DNA of 64,000 nt from Ascarosepion bandense (taxonomy: Eukaryota; Mollusca; Cephalopoda; Sepiida; Sepiidae), in contig JBBBDQ010000346.1 in the NCBI GenBank assembly GCA_037127315.1, forward strand, positions 6,068,501 through 6,132,500, given 5' to 3'. Shown here piece by piece: positions 43,938-55,025 of the stretch; the stretch's first letter is position 1; every line of letters starts with the position of its first letter. The notes below the pieces were generated by a model. The model was not told the DNA's origin. It did not search any database and saw only the letters and a program-made list of their open reading frames with translations. The translations under genes and the position numbers were made by a program.

Positions 43938-44215
43938 GCCTCTCCCTGCCTTCTGTACGTGACATATTCTTAAAAATTTTGGTCGGGATGCCTTCAGAAA
44001 TTTCATCTGTTTCTTTTTTATTATAATCTTAGTATACTTGTCTTTTCTGTTTCAATTTTCTTTTAAGCTTTCTTCTTGCCCATATATTCAATCCATTGTA
44101 TTCTGGTCATCCTTCCGTAAAATCCCTTATTTGTTGCACGATGTCTTCTCTTTAGCCGACAGGAAATTGTGCAGCATTCAGTATCATAAAAATGAATTGC
44201 ATAGCAGTTAGGAAC
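43938..44215 (-). repeat. repeat K, copy 1 (perhaps R linker region)
   Basis: Shares 'gatgccttcagaaattcatc'-type blocks, 'ttgcccatatat' and 'tcttccgtaaaatc' with 45365-45597. On the minus strand it has scraps of coding potential. The segment near 'agtgatatattc' in copy 2 also occurs at the 5' edge of the long R copy (62.47 kb), so K may be the R region upstream of RT. Confidence 0.5.
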
Positions 44216-44367
44216 TCACTTCATATTATTTTATTTTATTTTTGTGATCATGGCCAAAATGAAATCATTTCATACTACGATCTCATTTGCTCCTACAGCT
44301 TAATTTGTTATCGCCTTTCTCAAACTATATTATTTTCTGACATTCCAGATTTTTCTCTATAGCAATT

Positions 44368-44680
44368 TCTTCTTCTTCGTGCCCTGTCTTTTCAGTACGT
44401 AGGCGATATGGCTTTCCACATCTCCCTAACCCTGGTGGTTCTTAGCACGCCTTCTCCTGTTACACCATGCAACCCTCGTTCCATCATCCACCTGATTAAG
44501 TCCTTCAAATATGTTATTCGCTGCTTTCCTCTGTCTCTTTTTCCCTCTATCTGGCCTGTTAGTATCAGGTTTTCTAAGCCCTCTTTCCTCATTGCATGTC
44601 TCAGGAACTTCAGCTGTCTCTTCCTGATGATCAATATTAATTTATTTTTTGTTTCCATCATTTCCAAAACCTACTCATCT
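44368..44680 (-). pseudogene. LINE R, 3' coding fragment
   Basis: 44392-44667 is open on the minus strand: 'TKNKLILIIRKRQLKFLRHA', 'MRKEGLENLILTGQIEGKRD', 'RGKQRITYLKDLIRWMMERG'. The frame runs through to the R 3' tip. One of the least decayed R ends in the window. Confidence 0.88.
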
Positions 44681-44767
44681 AAAATAGTTCTCCAACGTTT
44701 TCACTGCATTCTTTTAAGTACGTTTTTTATTTTTCTATTACTCAGCAAGTCTTTACTCTGAGTAAAG

Positions 44768-44852
44768 GATTGCGGCTCGGATTTTTTAATTTGAAAGCCG
44801 AGTTCCAGTTAATTGCAATCATTTGCGTTGGAAAGGTATGAATAAATCTCTT
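44768..44852 (+). mobile_element. SINE-A fragment
   Basis: 'gcggctcgga', 'gaaagccgagttccagttaa', 'ttggaaaggtatgaataaat'; head and part of body, with deletions. Abuts the 5S-SINE. Confidence 0.6.
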
Positions 44853-44855
44853 TTA

Positions 44856-45190
44856 GGCTTACGGCCTATCACGTTGAATACACCGATTCTCGCTCGATCA
44901 CCAAAGTTAAGCAACGTTGAGCCTGGTCAATACTTAGATAGGTGACCGCTTGGGAATACCAGGTGTTGTAAGCGTACAGTAACGGATGTGCGTTATGGTG
45001 CAGTGGATATCGGCTCGGAAAGAGAAGTCGGTGAGCCGAGTTCGAATTTCAGTTGAATACCCTGCATTCACTTAAGCACTGGTATCCTTGGGAAAGGTAT
45101 TAATCCGTCCCTTCTCTCCAGTTATGGGTTAAATAACAAGGGTATGACTTGGGGACCCTGCTCTTAAAAACAAATCCCAATGAATCTTGA
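44856..45190 (+). mobile_element. 5S-rRNA/tRNA composite SINE-B, intact junction
   Basis: 44856-44973 is a near-complete 5S-like sequence from 'ggcttacggcc' to 'aggtgttgtaagc', including 'agttaagcaacgttgagcct' and 'gtgaccgcttgggaatacc'. After a 20-bp linker ('gtacagtaacggatgtgcg') comes the tRNA-like head ('tggtgcagtggatatcgg', 'gagttcgaatttc') and SINE-B body ('atgacttggggaccctgctc'). The tail is cut. The clearest composite copy. Confidence 0.88.
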
Positions 45191-45303
45191 TGCTCGAAAA
45201 AGAGAAATGTTATAAATATAAAATAACCTTATCCAAAATCATTGGTTATGACCTTAAATGATTCCATAAGGATTGATAGGTCGTTAAATCACAAAACAAA
45301 CAA

Positions 45304-45640
45304 ACATCTCTTTTACCTGTCCATAAGCTACTGGTAAATATCAAGATAGACTGGGTTCTATAGCCTCTCCCCGCCTTCTGTGAGTGATATATTCTTACAA
45401 ATTCTCCTCTTGATGCCTTCAGAAATTCCATCTTTTTCTTTTTTTTATTATAATTCTAGCATACTTGTACTTACTGTTTCCATTTTCTTGTTTTCTTGTT
45501 GCCCATATATCCAGTCCATGGTAATCTTGTCATTCTTCCGTAAAATCTCTTGCTTCTTGCGGGATGCCTTCTCTTTACCTGACAGGAAACCTATTGATAA
45601 ATAGACGAATAGACTCGGTTTTATAGCTATGGATGGCAAC
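45304..45640. repeat. SINE-A fragment, repeat K copy 2, SINE-A fragment
   Basis: 45304-45365 matches the SINE-A middle ('gactgggttctatagcc'). 45365-45597 is K copy 2. 45595-45640 again resembles the SINE-A middle ('gttttatagctatggatggc'). Order and small duplication suggest rearrangement around the SINE. Confidence 0.5.
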
Positions 45641-46139
45641 TGATTTAGAAAGAATACTTAGAATTTAGAAAAACCTGGAAACTCTGGATAGAATGGATAC
45701 GAAAGCAGTTAATAACTCGGTACTATCTGGTATTATCTGGCAATCCATGCGACTGCTTTCTCTCACCAGCCATCCCACACTGGCATTGTAAGAGTAACAA
45801 ATAAAGGATTGCTGTACCGCAGGATATTACAAGGATACCAACTTGCGCAAGGCACCTAAATGTGCCAGGATGGATCATCATCGATTCTCGATGGACTCCT
45901 TTAAATACATTACAAATGTAGACCCATTTGATTCTCATGCAACTCGGTCAAGAAGTTTTCTTGTATCTACTCTCATTAAAGTTTGAACAACAGCTTTTCA
46001 TTTATGCATGTTTCTTTAAAAATGGCAGACAAAATTCTTTAAAAACAAAACATTAAAATTAAACATTGAATTATTAGATTGTTCTAAAATTAATTGCCAA
46101 TTTCAGAAACTTAAGATTATAATTGAAAAAATTTACTGC
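45641..46139. other. nothing firmly recognised
   Basis: Part may be the mariner 3' flank. No motif seen. Confidence 0.35.
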
Positions 46140-47150
46140 AGAAATGTTGAAATTAGTGAAAGCTACGAGCCTTGAGCATGTATGCACTCCTGTCATCTAT
46201 CGACGAAATTATCTATTCCCCGTTAATAAAAAGTTAATGGTTGAGATGCAACAAAATATTTAAAGGCTGATTCTACCACTGGTTTTGAACCTAAAAGTTT
46301 TACCATTTAAAATGTTCTTAACTGCTTAAAATTGATAATCATAGCGTAAAAGAAGAGGATAATATGAACAATATGGAAAACTCTCGTATCCAATGTCTGT
46401 GAGCTTTTGCAAAGTCATTCTTGCAACATGTGGCCGAAAATTATCGTAGAGGAGAATTGAACAACGTCGATTCATTAATGCGAGTTCCGTTTTTGGTAGG
46501 CGTGCATGCATTTTAGTAAGTTTATTGCAATGAAGCCCTGCATTAATGCTATGACTGGTTTCCAGAAATCTGCAGTAGATAGCACCAAATGCAGATAAAC
46601 AGACAATCACAATAATATCTAGCTGATACAATTTTGGCTTTGGAAAATATTTGGGGTACTCATCACTATCAAACCATTGACCTGATCGCTTACGGTTATC
46701 ATAAAGGACCCACTTTTCATCACAAGTGACTATTCAGTCAAGAAAGGGATTTTTGATGTTATGCCCAAAAAGCATCGAACACACTTCAAAATGTCTAAAA
46801 TTTTTTACTTTATTGACATCATGAGGAAACCATTTATCGTGCTTTTTCACCTTGCCAATACTCTGCAAATGGCGTGTGACTGTTGCAGGGCTAACACCAA
46901 GCATCTAAGACATTTCTCTGATACTCTGACGTGAGTTCTGCTCAACAACAGCTTGCAATTGTTCGTTGTCAAAGCTGCATAGCCATCCTCTACCTTCTTA
47001 ATCTTCAAGACTCTCATCACAAGTACGGAGTTTCTGGAATCACCTTCGTATGGTCCGATCACTTGTAGACCCATCTCCTCATGTTTTTTTTATATTAATA
47101 GAAGTTTGGGAGGTACTGTTTCCAATTTTGAACTCATGCAAGAAAAGTAA
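46140..47150 (-). pseudogene. mariner transposase, near full-length but broken
   Basis: Minus strand. Segments in order: 'KLETVPP' (near 47125), 'MGLQVIGPYEGDSRN', 'TNEQLQ'-type 'NNCKLL' region out of frame, 'SIGKVKKHDKW', 'FEVCSMLF', 'VTCDEKWVLYDN' (first catalytic D), 'LALMNRRCSILLYDNFRPHV' (second D), 'YYPLLLRYDYQF' (third-D block, altered from PPYSPDL.P.DYH). This is the mariner DD34D order. Stops and at least two frameshifts. The last ~180 bp retains the 'GKTF' C-terminal motif. Confidence 0.82.
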
Positions 47151-47259
47151 ACAAAAATCATGTTTTTCATGTTCATAATTAAAGATTTCTATGCTTCTAG
47201 AATATTTCTGTTTGAAAATAAGTAAGAAATTATTAAAGGGAGACACACATTAATTATTT

Positions 47260-47566
47260 AGTCAGTTGAGTTCCATACGTGATACACGCTTGGGCGATCA
47301 TGTCTCGAAAGAGATAAGAGTGACTGAGCAAAATATTATCCCGCAGTATGTTGCCATTGCTTTCTGCGGTAGACTGGTTGCCAGCCAAGGCTATAGGATC
47401 AAATTTGTCCAATTACTTAACCCATAACTGAGGGAAGATACAGATTAATACATTTGCCAAGCGTATTTTTGCGTAAATGAATGTAATGAATTCAACTGGA
47501 ATTTGAACACGGTTCTCCCAATTTGTCGTTCCGAGTCGATATCCACTGACCCACAGTGCACATCAT
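47260..47566 (-). mobile_element. SINE-A copy, full length
   Basis: Minus strand; 'gtcagttgagttccatacg' tail to 'tatccactgacccacagtgc' head. The tail hairpin arm is mutated. Confidence 0.9.
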
Positions 47567-48334
47567 ACCAAACTTCATTTGATATATATCACGTGAATAC
47601 TATGTTAAAATGGCTTTTCAAAATACAACACTTTGTGCGACTATTATTTTTGGAACAACTTAATGCAATTATATTCTTTTTTTTTTTTCAGGAGAATTTC
47701 TCGAGAAGAATGGCTCAAACAACATCAAATTAGAATCACTAGAAACAAATGCTACAATCAGATGGCAACTAAAGAAGACGGAGAAATAAAACATTCTTGA
47801 AACAATAAAAAAAATCCATTAAAATAACTAAATGCTTAGACTTATTTTAATAAACAAATATTCTTTTTATAACTTCTTGGTTAGACTGAGAATTTATAAA
47901 CATTTCCAGGGGAGAAGTGATGTTTATAATTCGGAGGAACAGTAAAGGTTTTAGCTGAAAACGTGCGAAATGCAAAAATACATTATGAACACAATTAGTT
48001 TAGGAAACGCAAGAAAGGGTAGAAAATATGAAATCGATGATATTTTTTAAAATGTCAGTAAGTTCAAACAAGTTGTTATTTGGTTGTTAACAATATATTA
48101 GCTTGATGTTATTCTTTTGCTATCGAGTAATTACTTTCGTTGAATAAAAGATGTTTATTGATTTTCTAGGGAGAGTCTTCAGTGAAAGCATCGTTTAATC
48201 CAGTGCTGATTTTTTAACACACGTAAAAAGGGGGGGTCGTTTCAATAATAAATAGGTTATTTCGTTCTTTGGAGTTTATTAAATCTAATAGTCTTTAAGC
48301 TTTGATCCTTACAAAGATTTCTGAAATATAAGGT
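47567..48334. other. nothing recognised
   Basis: AT-rich with a T-run near 47680 and a G-run near 48230. Confidence 0.4.
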
Positions 48335-48866
48335 GTTTTTAAATGATTTCACACCAAGGAAGTTGAGACAGTCAACAGTGCGGATGAGGTTACAGAGAGA
48401 GGAGAGGAAGAAAAATTACAAACAGAGTACAGAGGGTGTTGAAGAGAAGATGAAAGATAGAGGGAATTCAGGGAGTTAGAAGATGGTAATTAACGTTGCA
48501 TCTAAACTTTTGGAGCTCTAACCTAATCAAAGTAACGGAATGCAGTTCCACAAGCGGGAAATACGAGAACAGAAGCTGTTGCAGTAGAAAAGGCAGCTAC
48601 ATTGAACTATCTCGACGCTAAAACGGTCTCACGTAGATGCCGATATAGCAGAACATTTAAATTCGCGTGGTCGGAGTACCAGAGGAAAAAGCTCGTCAGC
48701 GCAGTTGCTATAAAAATATTTGTAGAAAAGACTGAGAGAAGCCACGTCACACCGGTGAAATGCAAAGTTGGCATCGATTGCATTGAAGAGACTTCTATGG
48801 ATTTTTTCGGGAACCTCGAGATGTATACCAAATGCACCCGACCAGATATGGCTACAGTATTCAATG
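48335..48866 (-). pseudogene. LINE J, older minus copy
   Basis: Diverged 3' UTR, then coding scraps on the minus strand (48629-48913): 'TIEYCSHIWSGAFGIHLEVP', 'LSLFYKYFYSNCADEL'. 5'-truncated at the 'IEYC' segment and more diverged than other copies, so older. Confidence 0.78.
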
Positions 48867-48914
48867 GTAAATTTATATTTTGTTTGATTTTTGTTTAATG
48901 GCATATCAAACACT

Positions 48915-49173
48915 ATATTTAGTTGTCCCTCCCATTAAGGGCAACATGTGAGACATGGTCAGTTATGAGTGGGAATTTCCGGGATATATGGCCCGGCCAA
49001 AAAATACCTGTCTATTTTTCCCTAGTCGTGCTTCTACCCTTCGGCGGAACCACGAATGGGTTAATGCTCCCTGCGCGGAAGCAGAGAGCGCCCTCTACCC
49101 GAAGGCAGTAAGCTGACATTGAGAAATGCTGTCGCAGCGAGAAAACGCTTTGACAAACACGGCTACCACATCG
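48915..49173 (-). mobile_element. multi-hairpin element, single copy with 17-bp TSD
   Basis: Flanked by perfect direct repeats 'atggcatatcaaacact' at 48898-48914 and 49174-49190. On the minus strand it shares with the 58.1-58.7 kb array: 'tgccttcgggtagagggcgc', 'ggttccgccgaagggtagaa', 'aaaatagacag', 'ttttttggccgggccatat', 'gagggacaactaaat'. The 5' portion ('ggtagccgtgtttgtcaaag') is not in the array units. Series of short hairpins; no ORF. A 17-bp duplication suits LINE-mediated retroposition (inference). Confidence 0.8.
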
Positions 49174-49489
49174 ATGGCATATCAAACACTGTGGGTTATT
49201 TAATGCCAAAAAGGTTGCGTTTTAAGGTACTTTTTTTAATGTTCGGTTTTAGTGAGAAGGGTGATTTAGTCAGATTTTGGTGAATTTTTTATTATTTTCT
49301 TTTTTTGTTTTTAGAAAACTAATGATATTTTCTAGTTTTGTATTAAAAATATATTGCTGGCAATAAATTTCTTTCCTTCAAATATTTGTTATGGTAATAT
49401 TTTTTTTTTCTTCAAAAATGTATATTTTTCTGTAAAAATCTATTTTTATGTATATATTTTTATACAAGTCTATTTTATATACTGTCATA

Positions 49490-49840
49490 GTGTTTTGACT
49501 CCAGATTTGGGGTTAAATATTTGCCCATTGCTGGGACCCTAACAGGTACTGTTTTGATGAAAATAAGTTGTTTCTTTAAAAATGTGCTATGATAATATTT
49601 TTTATATTCTTTATAAAAGTGTATTTTTATACTTTCATAGTGTTTTAACCTTAGTTTGGGGGTTAACTATTTGCCGATAGCTGGGATCCTAACTCGTTCT
49701 ACCACTTCAGGGTAGAGCTGGGAACAACAACAATTAAGAGGTGGTTCCATGATCCTCACAACCTCCCAATCATGACGGTAAACTGCCGGACGCAGTTTCC
49801 CGTCATGCTCAAGCCCCGACGCATAAAGTTGTATTCAGAT
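49490..49840 (+). repeat. dispersed repeat G, longest copy
   Basis: Contains a direct repeat of 'gggttaa(a/c)tatttgcc.(a/t)(t/a)(t/a)gctggga.cctaac' (near 49511 and 49660), then 'gaacaacaacaattaagagg' and 'tggttccatgatcctcacaa', 'gccggacgcag'. Shares modules with 18.4, 29.8 and 50.4 kb. Class unknown. Confidence 0.6.
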
Positions 49841-50149
49841 TACTTAGATATCATCATAAAAAGGTCATAGAGGTTGATATGCTACTAAAATAAATACCGT
49901 ATTGAGTGTTGGTAAAAAGATTTGAAGGCAATCATTTTTCACTTGGAAGACAGACGTAATAAAATCTTCTTATTTTAATTAACAACAACGCTTCTGGTTT
50001 GCGGCTAAACTAAAGAATGTCTTGTGAATACCTTTAATTAATATCTCTTCAATCATTTGTGGCTGCAGGTTAGACAATTCCGTTTCATTTATTCATGCCG
50101 GTTTGAAAAAGAATAGCTTCAATTCGAGGCACTTCTGCTAATGATAATA

Positions 50150-51246
50150 AGAGAAATTGGTACGGAAAGAAAACTACAAGACCTCCTACAGAAGGTAGCT
50201 GTGGAGAGTGACAAAAAAAAGACTACAAATAAATTTTAGGAAAACTGAATGCATGGTCATCAGCAAAAGAACAACCCAAAATGCCAAATACAGGTGGGGG
50301 ATACAAGAATCAAGAAAGTACAAAAATTTAAATACCTAGGAAGTATCCTAACGCCTCTGATCAGAAGATTGAAGGTTTTGATGAGCGTGGAACCACCACT
50401 TAATTTCTGTTCTTTCCAGTTCCACCTTCACGACAGCATGGCTTCTCATCAGGAGATTGGAGATTTTGAGGAGAGTGGAACCACCTCTTAAGTGCTGCTG
50501 TTCCCAGACCCACCTTTAAGGCATCATGGCTTCTGATTGGTAAATTGGAGGTTTTAAAGAGCGTGGAACCACCTTTTAATTGTTCTTGTTCCCAGGTTCA
50601 ACTTTACGGCAGCATAGCTTCTTATCGGGAGATGGAAAGATGGAGATCTAAAGTGCCACACAGTGATCCGAAGGCGAATTGGGTTGGCAAAGGACACGTT
50701 CCAGAAGCTGAGTAAAGTATTAAGACACAGGAAAAATTTCCTAGAAACACAGAAGAGAGTGCTAGATTGCTATGTGATGTCAGTTCTTCAATACAGCTGT
50801 GAATGCTGGACAATATCATCGAAAATGAGGAAAACAAACTGGAAGCAGCGGAAATGTGGTTGTACAGAAGGGTGCAGCAGATATCGTGGACCGAGCATGC
50901 GAGCAACGATGAGGTGTTGGAAAGAATGGCAACGAAAAGAAAATTAATAGTGAGCATCAGGAAGAGACAAATGAATGTTCTGGGTCATGCAATGAGGAAG
51001 GGGAGCTCGGAGAACCTGATACTGACAGGCCAGATAGAAGGAAAAAGAGACAGATGAAGACAGGGGATAACATATTTGCAGGGCCTGATCAGAAACGGAT
51101 GTTGCGAGGTGTAACAGAAAAAACATACTAAGAGCCACCAGGGATAGAGAGACGTCGAGAAACATGATCGCCTACGTCCTGAAAAGACAGGGCACATAGA
51201 AGAAGAAGAAGAAGAAGAAGAAGAAGAAGAAGAAGAAGAAGAAGAA
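50150..51246 (+). pseudogene. LINE R copy with minisatellite insert and (GAA)n tail
   Basis: Starts around the RT 'RNLQ.LL' region ('agaaattggtacggaaagaa'), then 'KTECMVISKRTTQNAKYR'-like and 'KVQKFKYLGSILT' (50249-50360). It is interrupted by 88-bp repeats (50367-50630) and resumes at 50655 with 'RRRIGLAKDTFQKLSKVLRH', 'AAEMWLYRRVQQISWTEHAS', 'NDEVLERMATKRKLIVSIRK'. Ends in (GAA)n at 51201-51246. Frame broken by the insert and small indels. Confidence 0.85.
50367..50630 (-). repeat. 88-bp minisatellite, three units, inside R
   Basis: Unit starts at 50367, 50455 and 50543 are exactly 88 bp apart. Each contains 'ttttga(t/g)gagcgtggaaccacc', '(c/g)tgttcccag' and 'cagcatggcttct'. The unit is the core of dispersed repeat G in reverse orientation. 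Not coding. Confidence 0.85.
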
Positions 51247-51430
51247 GGTCCCGTGGTACTTTTTGCATCAGGGTATCATCTGTGACATGTTTCCGTCTGG
51301 TTCTCTTGCGTTCAACATATCTAGTGAGTGTCAAATTCTCCAGGCCTTCTTTTCTCTTTATTCCAGGAATTTTAACTGTCTTCTTTTTCTGATTCTGAGT
51401 ACAGGTATACATTTTGATCACATATTCTTT
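51247..51430 (-). mobile_element. LINE R-like fragment of a second subfamily
   Basis: Minus strand reads 'VKIPGIKRKEGLENLTLTRY', 'VERKRTRRKHVTDDTLM', an R-like end that differs from the main R copies. It shares the (GAA)n tract with the + strand R copy on its left, so the two R-type copies meet tail to tail. Confidence 0.55.
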
Positions 51431-51902
51431 AGAACTTAGTAAATTCTTCGTACTACAGAACATACATAAAAAAAAAGCTGTTCTGAAATCTATTCACGAT
51501 GTAGAAAAAATAAAACGCTTACCCCTGTTAAAAATATTGTAATAATTTAAGTGCCATGTTCAACGTTTCTAAAAAAATGGAACTCAGAATTCTTTTGCCA
51601 ATTACATTTTCCCGTCGGTTATATAAGAACTAAAAATAGCCATTGACATGCGTAAAATCAATAATTGATTTCCTCTGATTATATGTGAATCGATCGTTTG
51701 ATTGATCGATCAGTGAAAATACAGTGAGTATACCAATTAAACAACTAGTAAACTTAAGAAATCTCACCCCCCGCTATGCCCGCATCGATAAGGCATCATT
51801 GTTATCATTGGTCCTTCAAAAGATTTGGGAGGAGAGATTAGATTTCGTTGGTCGCTACTTCTTCATATACAGTCGTGGAATATAGAAGCTACTACACGGG
51901 TT
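51431..51902. other. nothing recognised
   Basis: AT-rich; nothing supported. Confidence 0.4.
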
Positions 51903-52213
51903 GGATGTGCGCTGTGGTGTATTGGATATCGGCTCGGAACGAGAAATCGGGGAGCCGAGTTCGAATTCCAGCTGAATTCATTGCATTCACTTATGCGCAA
52001 ATACCCTTGGGAAAGGTATTAATCCATCTATTCCTTCCAGTTATGGGTTAAATAACAGGACAGATTGGGTTCTGTAGCCTTGGTCGGCAACCAGTCTACC
52101 GCAGAAAGCAATGGCAACCTACTGCGGAATAATTTTCTGCCCAGTCAGTCATGTGTCTTTCGAGACATGATCGCCCAAGCGTGTATCACGTATGGCACCT
52201 AAACTGACTGACT
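51903..52213 (+). mobile_element. SINE-A copy, full length
   Basis: 'gtgcgctgtggtgtattgga' head, B-box 'gagttcgaattcc', intact body, tail 'aactgactgact'. One of the best preserved copies. Confidence 0.93.
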
Positions 52214-52376
52214 ACAGTGGTTAAATAACCGAAACGAAACTAAAGCAAATCTACTCGGAATAGTAGGAATAAATGTTATTAAGCTCAGAAATACAGATGA
52301 ATTAAACCATTGTTTCTTTTATGCGTAAACAAAAAAATACTAGTGTAGGTCAAATATTAGTGCTTAGCTCTATATC

Positions 52377-52596
52377 CCGTTGAAACACACCTTCTTCTAC
52401 GATCAGTACTTAAACCGGTGGCCACTTGGAAATATAAGCTACTGTAAGCGTGGATGTGCTTTTGGTGTAACGAATGATGGCTCGAAGTGGGAAATCAGAG
52501 CGCAGAGTTTTAATTCCAGTCGGGTTCAATACATTCACTTTCTTTTGGGAAAGGTACAAATCCAACTCTTCTCCCGTAGCTATGAGTTAAATAGTA
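52377..52596 (+). mobile_element. 5S-rRNA/tRNA composite SINE-B, decayed
   Basis: 5S-like remnant 52377-52450 ('gttgaaacacacc', deletion of the middle, 'gatcagtacttaaaccggtg', 'cacttggaaatata', 'ctgtaagc'), then 'gtggatgtgc' and a decayed tRNA-like head and body to about 52596. Confidence 0.65.
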
Positions 52597-52693
52597 TATA
52601 TGTATATATAAATAAATAATTCTTACAACCACCTAAATTATGCATAGGCTTTAAATAATCTATGAAAGGTTGATAATCCGTAAAAAATACTCA

Positions 52694-53001
52694 ATCAGTC
52701 TGTTAAGTGCCATACGTGTACACACTTGGGCAATCATGTCTCTTTAGAGACATCACTGACTAGGCTGAAGATTATACCATAGTACGTTGCCATTTCTTTC
52801 TGTGGTAGAATGATTGCCAGCCAAGACCATAGAACCCAATCTGTCCTGTTATTTAAGCCATAACTGGAGGGAAGTGACGGATTAGAGACCTTTCCTAAGG
52901 ATATTTGAGCGTAAGTGAATGCAAGGAATACAGCTGGATTCGAACTCGGCTCCACGATTTGTTGCTCCGAGTCGATATCCACTGCACCAAAACGCACATC
53001 T
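52694..53001 (-). mobile_element. SINE-A copy, full length
   Basis: Minus strand; 'atcagtctgttaagtgcc' tail to 'tgcaccaaaacgcacatc' head. Moderately diverged. Confidence 0.9.
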
Positions 53002-53389
53002 GTAAAAAAATAAATCACTCAATAAAAGTAATTTATTATTGCCTCTTTTGATTTAATTCTAAAAGTTTATGAAAACTACGAATCCGGAAAAAATTGACTT
53101 ATCTTTTGTTTTCTACTCAAAACCTCTTTTAAAAAAAACGTATCCATTTTAACACATTTAGAAAGATGTCATATAACATTTTCTGGAAGGAGAAAATGTT
53201 TTAAATATTCAAGAATCTGCACTTATTATTAACACAATAAGTGAGTACCTTCTAATGAGAATCCAAAGCTAAAATGTTGATATGACCCACTGTCCCAGGT
53301 CAGTTACTGTTGTTGATAAAGATAAAACTTAACAAGGTGATATTCTCATTACAACTGACAAAAACATAATTGAAAATTTAGCGAAAATC
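53002..53389. other. nothing recognised
   Basis: AT-rich. It is the sequence just outside the visible part of the inverted arm. Confidence 0.4.
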
Positions 53390-54717
53390 TTCAGGTAGTG
53401 CCTACAGTTTTGTGCAGAATCATGATTACTCAAATATCTTAAAAACCAGAAAACAAACAGAGCGCATGGCTAAACAAAGTTGCTTTAATCTCACAGATCT
53501 GACATTACCCTAAGACTTTCATTAGTTTGGATACCTGAAGGAGATCCTAGGAGGACAAGCTTTCACTATAGATATAATAAAGCGAATTTGAAAGAGATAA
53601 ATTTTACGTGGCTGAGAAAACGATTAGATAATTTCAATAGGCTTTAATACATGCTGTCATTCGAAGCTAGGAAACAACACCTGCGAACCGACTTCATTAT
53701 ACTGATTCTGGTTAGAGTTGGAAATCTGGGATTTTTGTGTTCATTCTTGCAGGCTTTGTGTGTTTCAATTATTAAATTTGCTTTAGTTAAAGAAGAAAAG
53801 CAAAAAAATTTTTTAAACCGAAACTTGCACAATAACAATAATGGAGAATGATGATTGTTTGAAAAATAGATTGGCAAATGTTCGATGTTGCTATACATTT
53901 TTACGATTTCTATGTCTCCACTATTAACCTGAGAACACTAACCATGGGTATATAGTACCCAGCCCAATTAACGCCATTTTAATTACAATTTAATTAAATT
54001 CTTAGAACATAATTTTCTTACCTACATATGTTTTTCAGTTCCTATTAATGTTAACTCAAAGTACAAATTTTGAAGTGCCTGCATGTAAAATATTTTAAAC
54101 TAGCAGTATAGCCCGGCGTTGCTCGGGTGTAATGAAAGCTTTAAAACTAATCCATGGTCCTGGAGCTCAGACTCTTTGGACTTTGGCACGAAAGACTAAA
54201 AAGCAATAGTTGTTTCCAGTTAAAGCGAAACCGTAGACTGAAAGAAAAATAAATGGATGTATGTTAAATTTTGATTTCCTGGTATCGATATTAAATAAGT
54301 TTTTTTCGTCGTAAAGTGAATTTTGAAGGCTAAATAAGTCCTCTGAGTAAATGGTATCATGGCTAACACTAAGAACTACAATTGTACCTACTTAAAGCCA
54401 AACCCGAAACAAAAACTAAAATAAAAGGGCTGAAAAAATACAGATATACAGGCAGATAAACAGACACACACACACAAACATCTTGCCTTCGTTATAGATA
54501 TTATCGATTTTCTGCACTAAGAACTGCAACCTTAAAACTTCTGAATATCGTTTCTTATGTCGTTGTCTATGAGTGTATTAAATTTGATTAAAATCGGACC
54601 ACTCCTTCTATAACCCGATTTTTTCGTTTATCGATTTTCGATATTTATCGGTGGTACCTCGACTCAAAATCTAGCTAAAACACTCGCAGACGTTTATAGT
54701 ACAATTGTGTAAATTTT
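53390..54717 (+). repeat. inverted duplication, left arm
   Basis: 53390-54099 is the reverse complement of 63290-64000 at very high identity (for example 'ttcaggtagtgcctacagtt' against the last bases of the window). The similarity continues through the adjacent Helitron (54100-54717). The arm carries non-transposon sequence, so a segment was duplicated in inverse orientation after the Helitron inserted. Confidence 0.92.
54100..54717 (-). mobile_element. non-autonomous Helitron H4, 5'-truncated
   Basis: 3' terminus 'acccgagcaacgccgggc' plus 'actgctag' (complement at 54100-54127). Interior matches H1/H3 ('gagctccaggaccatgga', 'aggtaccaccgataaatatc'). The 5' end is missing; at 54717 it meets the Tc1 remnant. 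Confidence 0.8.
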
Positions 54718-55025
54718 TGTCGGAAGTGTCGGCTGATGGTTACGGGACTGCAATCAGCATCTGTGACTGCCTTAATTTGACTAGAAGAAAGTCCCCCCTC
54801 TTTCATAGCAACTCGTCTTATTCTCTTACTCAAGGCAGGAGAAATATTTGGGGGCCTACCAGAGGATTTTGCTTTTCCATAATGCTCACTGTTCTTTAGA
54901 AAGTTGCAAATCACAGTTTAACTGCGATTTACCTTAGCTGCGATCGCCTGCTGTGACAAATCTTGCTTATGGAATTCTAGAATTCGAGAAAGCTCAACTT
55001 TGGTAAGTTTGCTTGCTTTAGGCAT
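54714..55025 (-). pseudogene. Tc1-like transposase, N-terminal DNA-binding part
   Basis: Minus strand from ATG at 55025: 'MPKASKLTKVELSRILEFHK', 'QDLSQQAIAAKVNRS', stop, 'TVICNFLKNSEHYGKAKSSG', 'RPPNISPALSKRIRRVAMKE', 'KAVTDADCSPVTISRHFRQ'. This is the bipartite HTH with the GRPP(K/N) hook between the two helix-turn-helix units, as in Tc1 transposases. One stop; the catalytic domain is absent where the Helitron begins. Confidence 0.85.
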
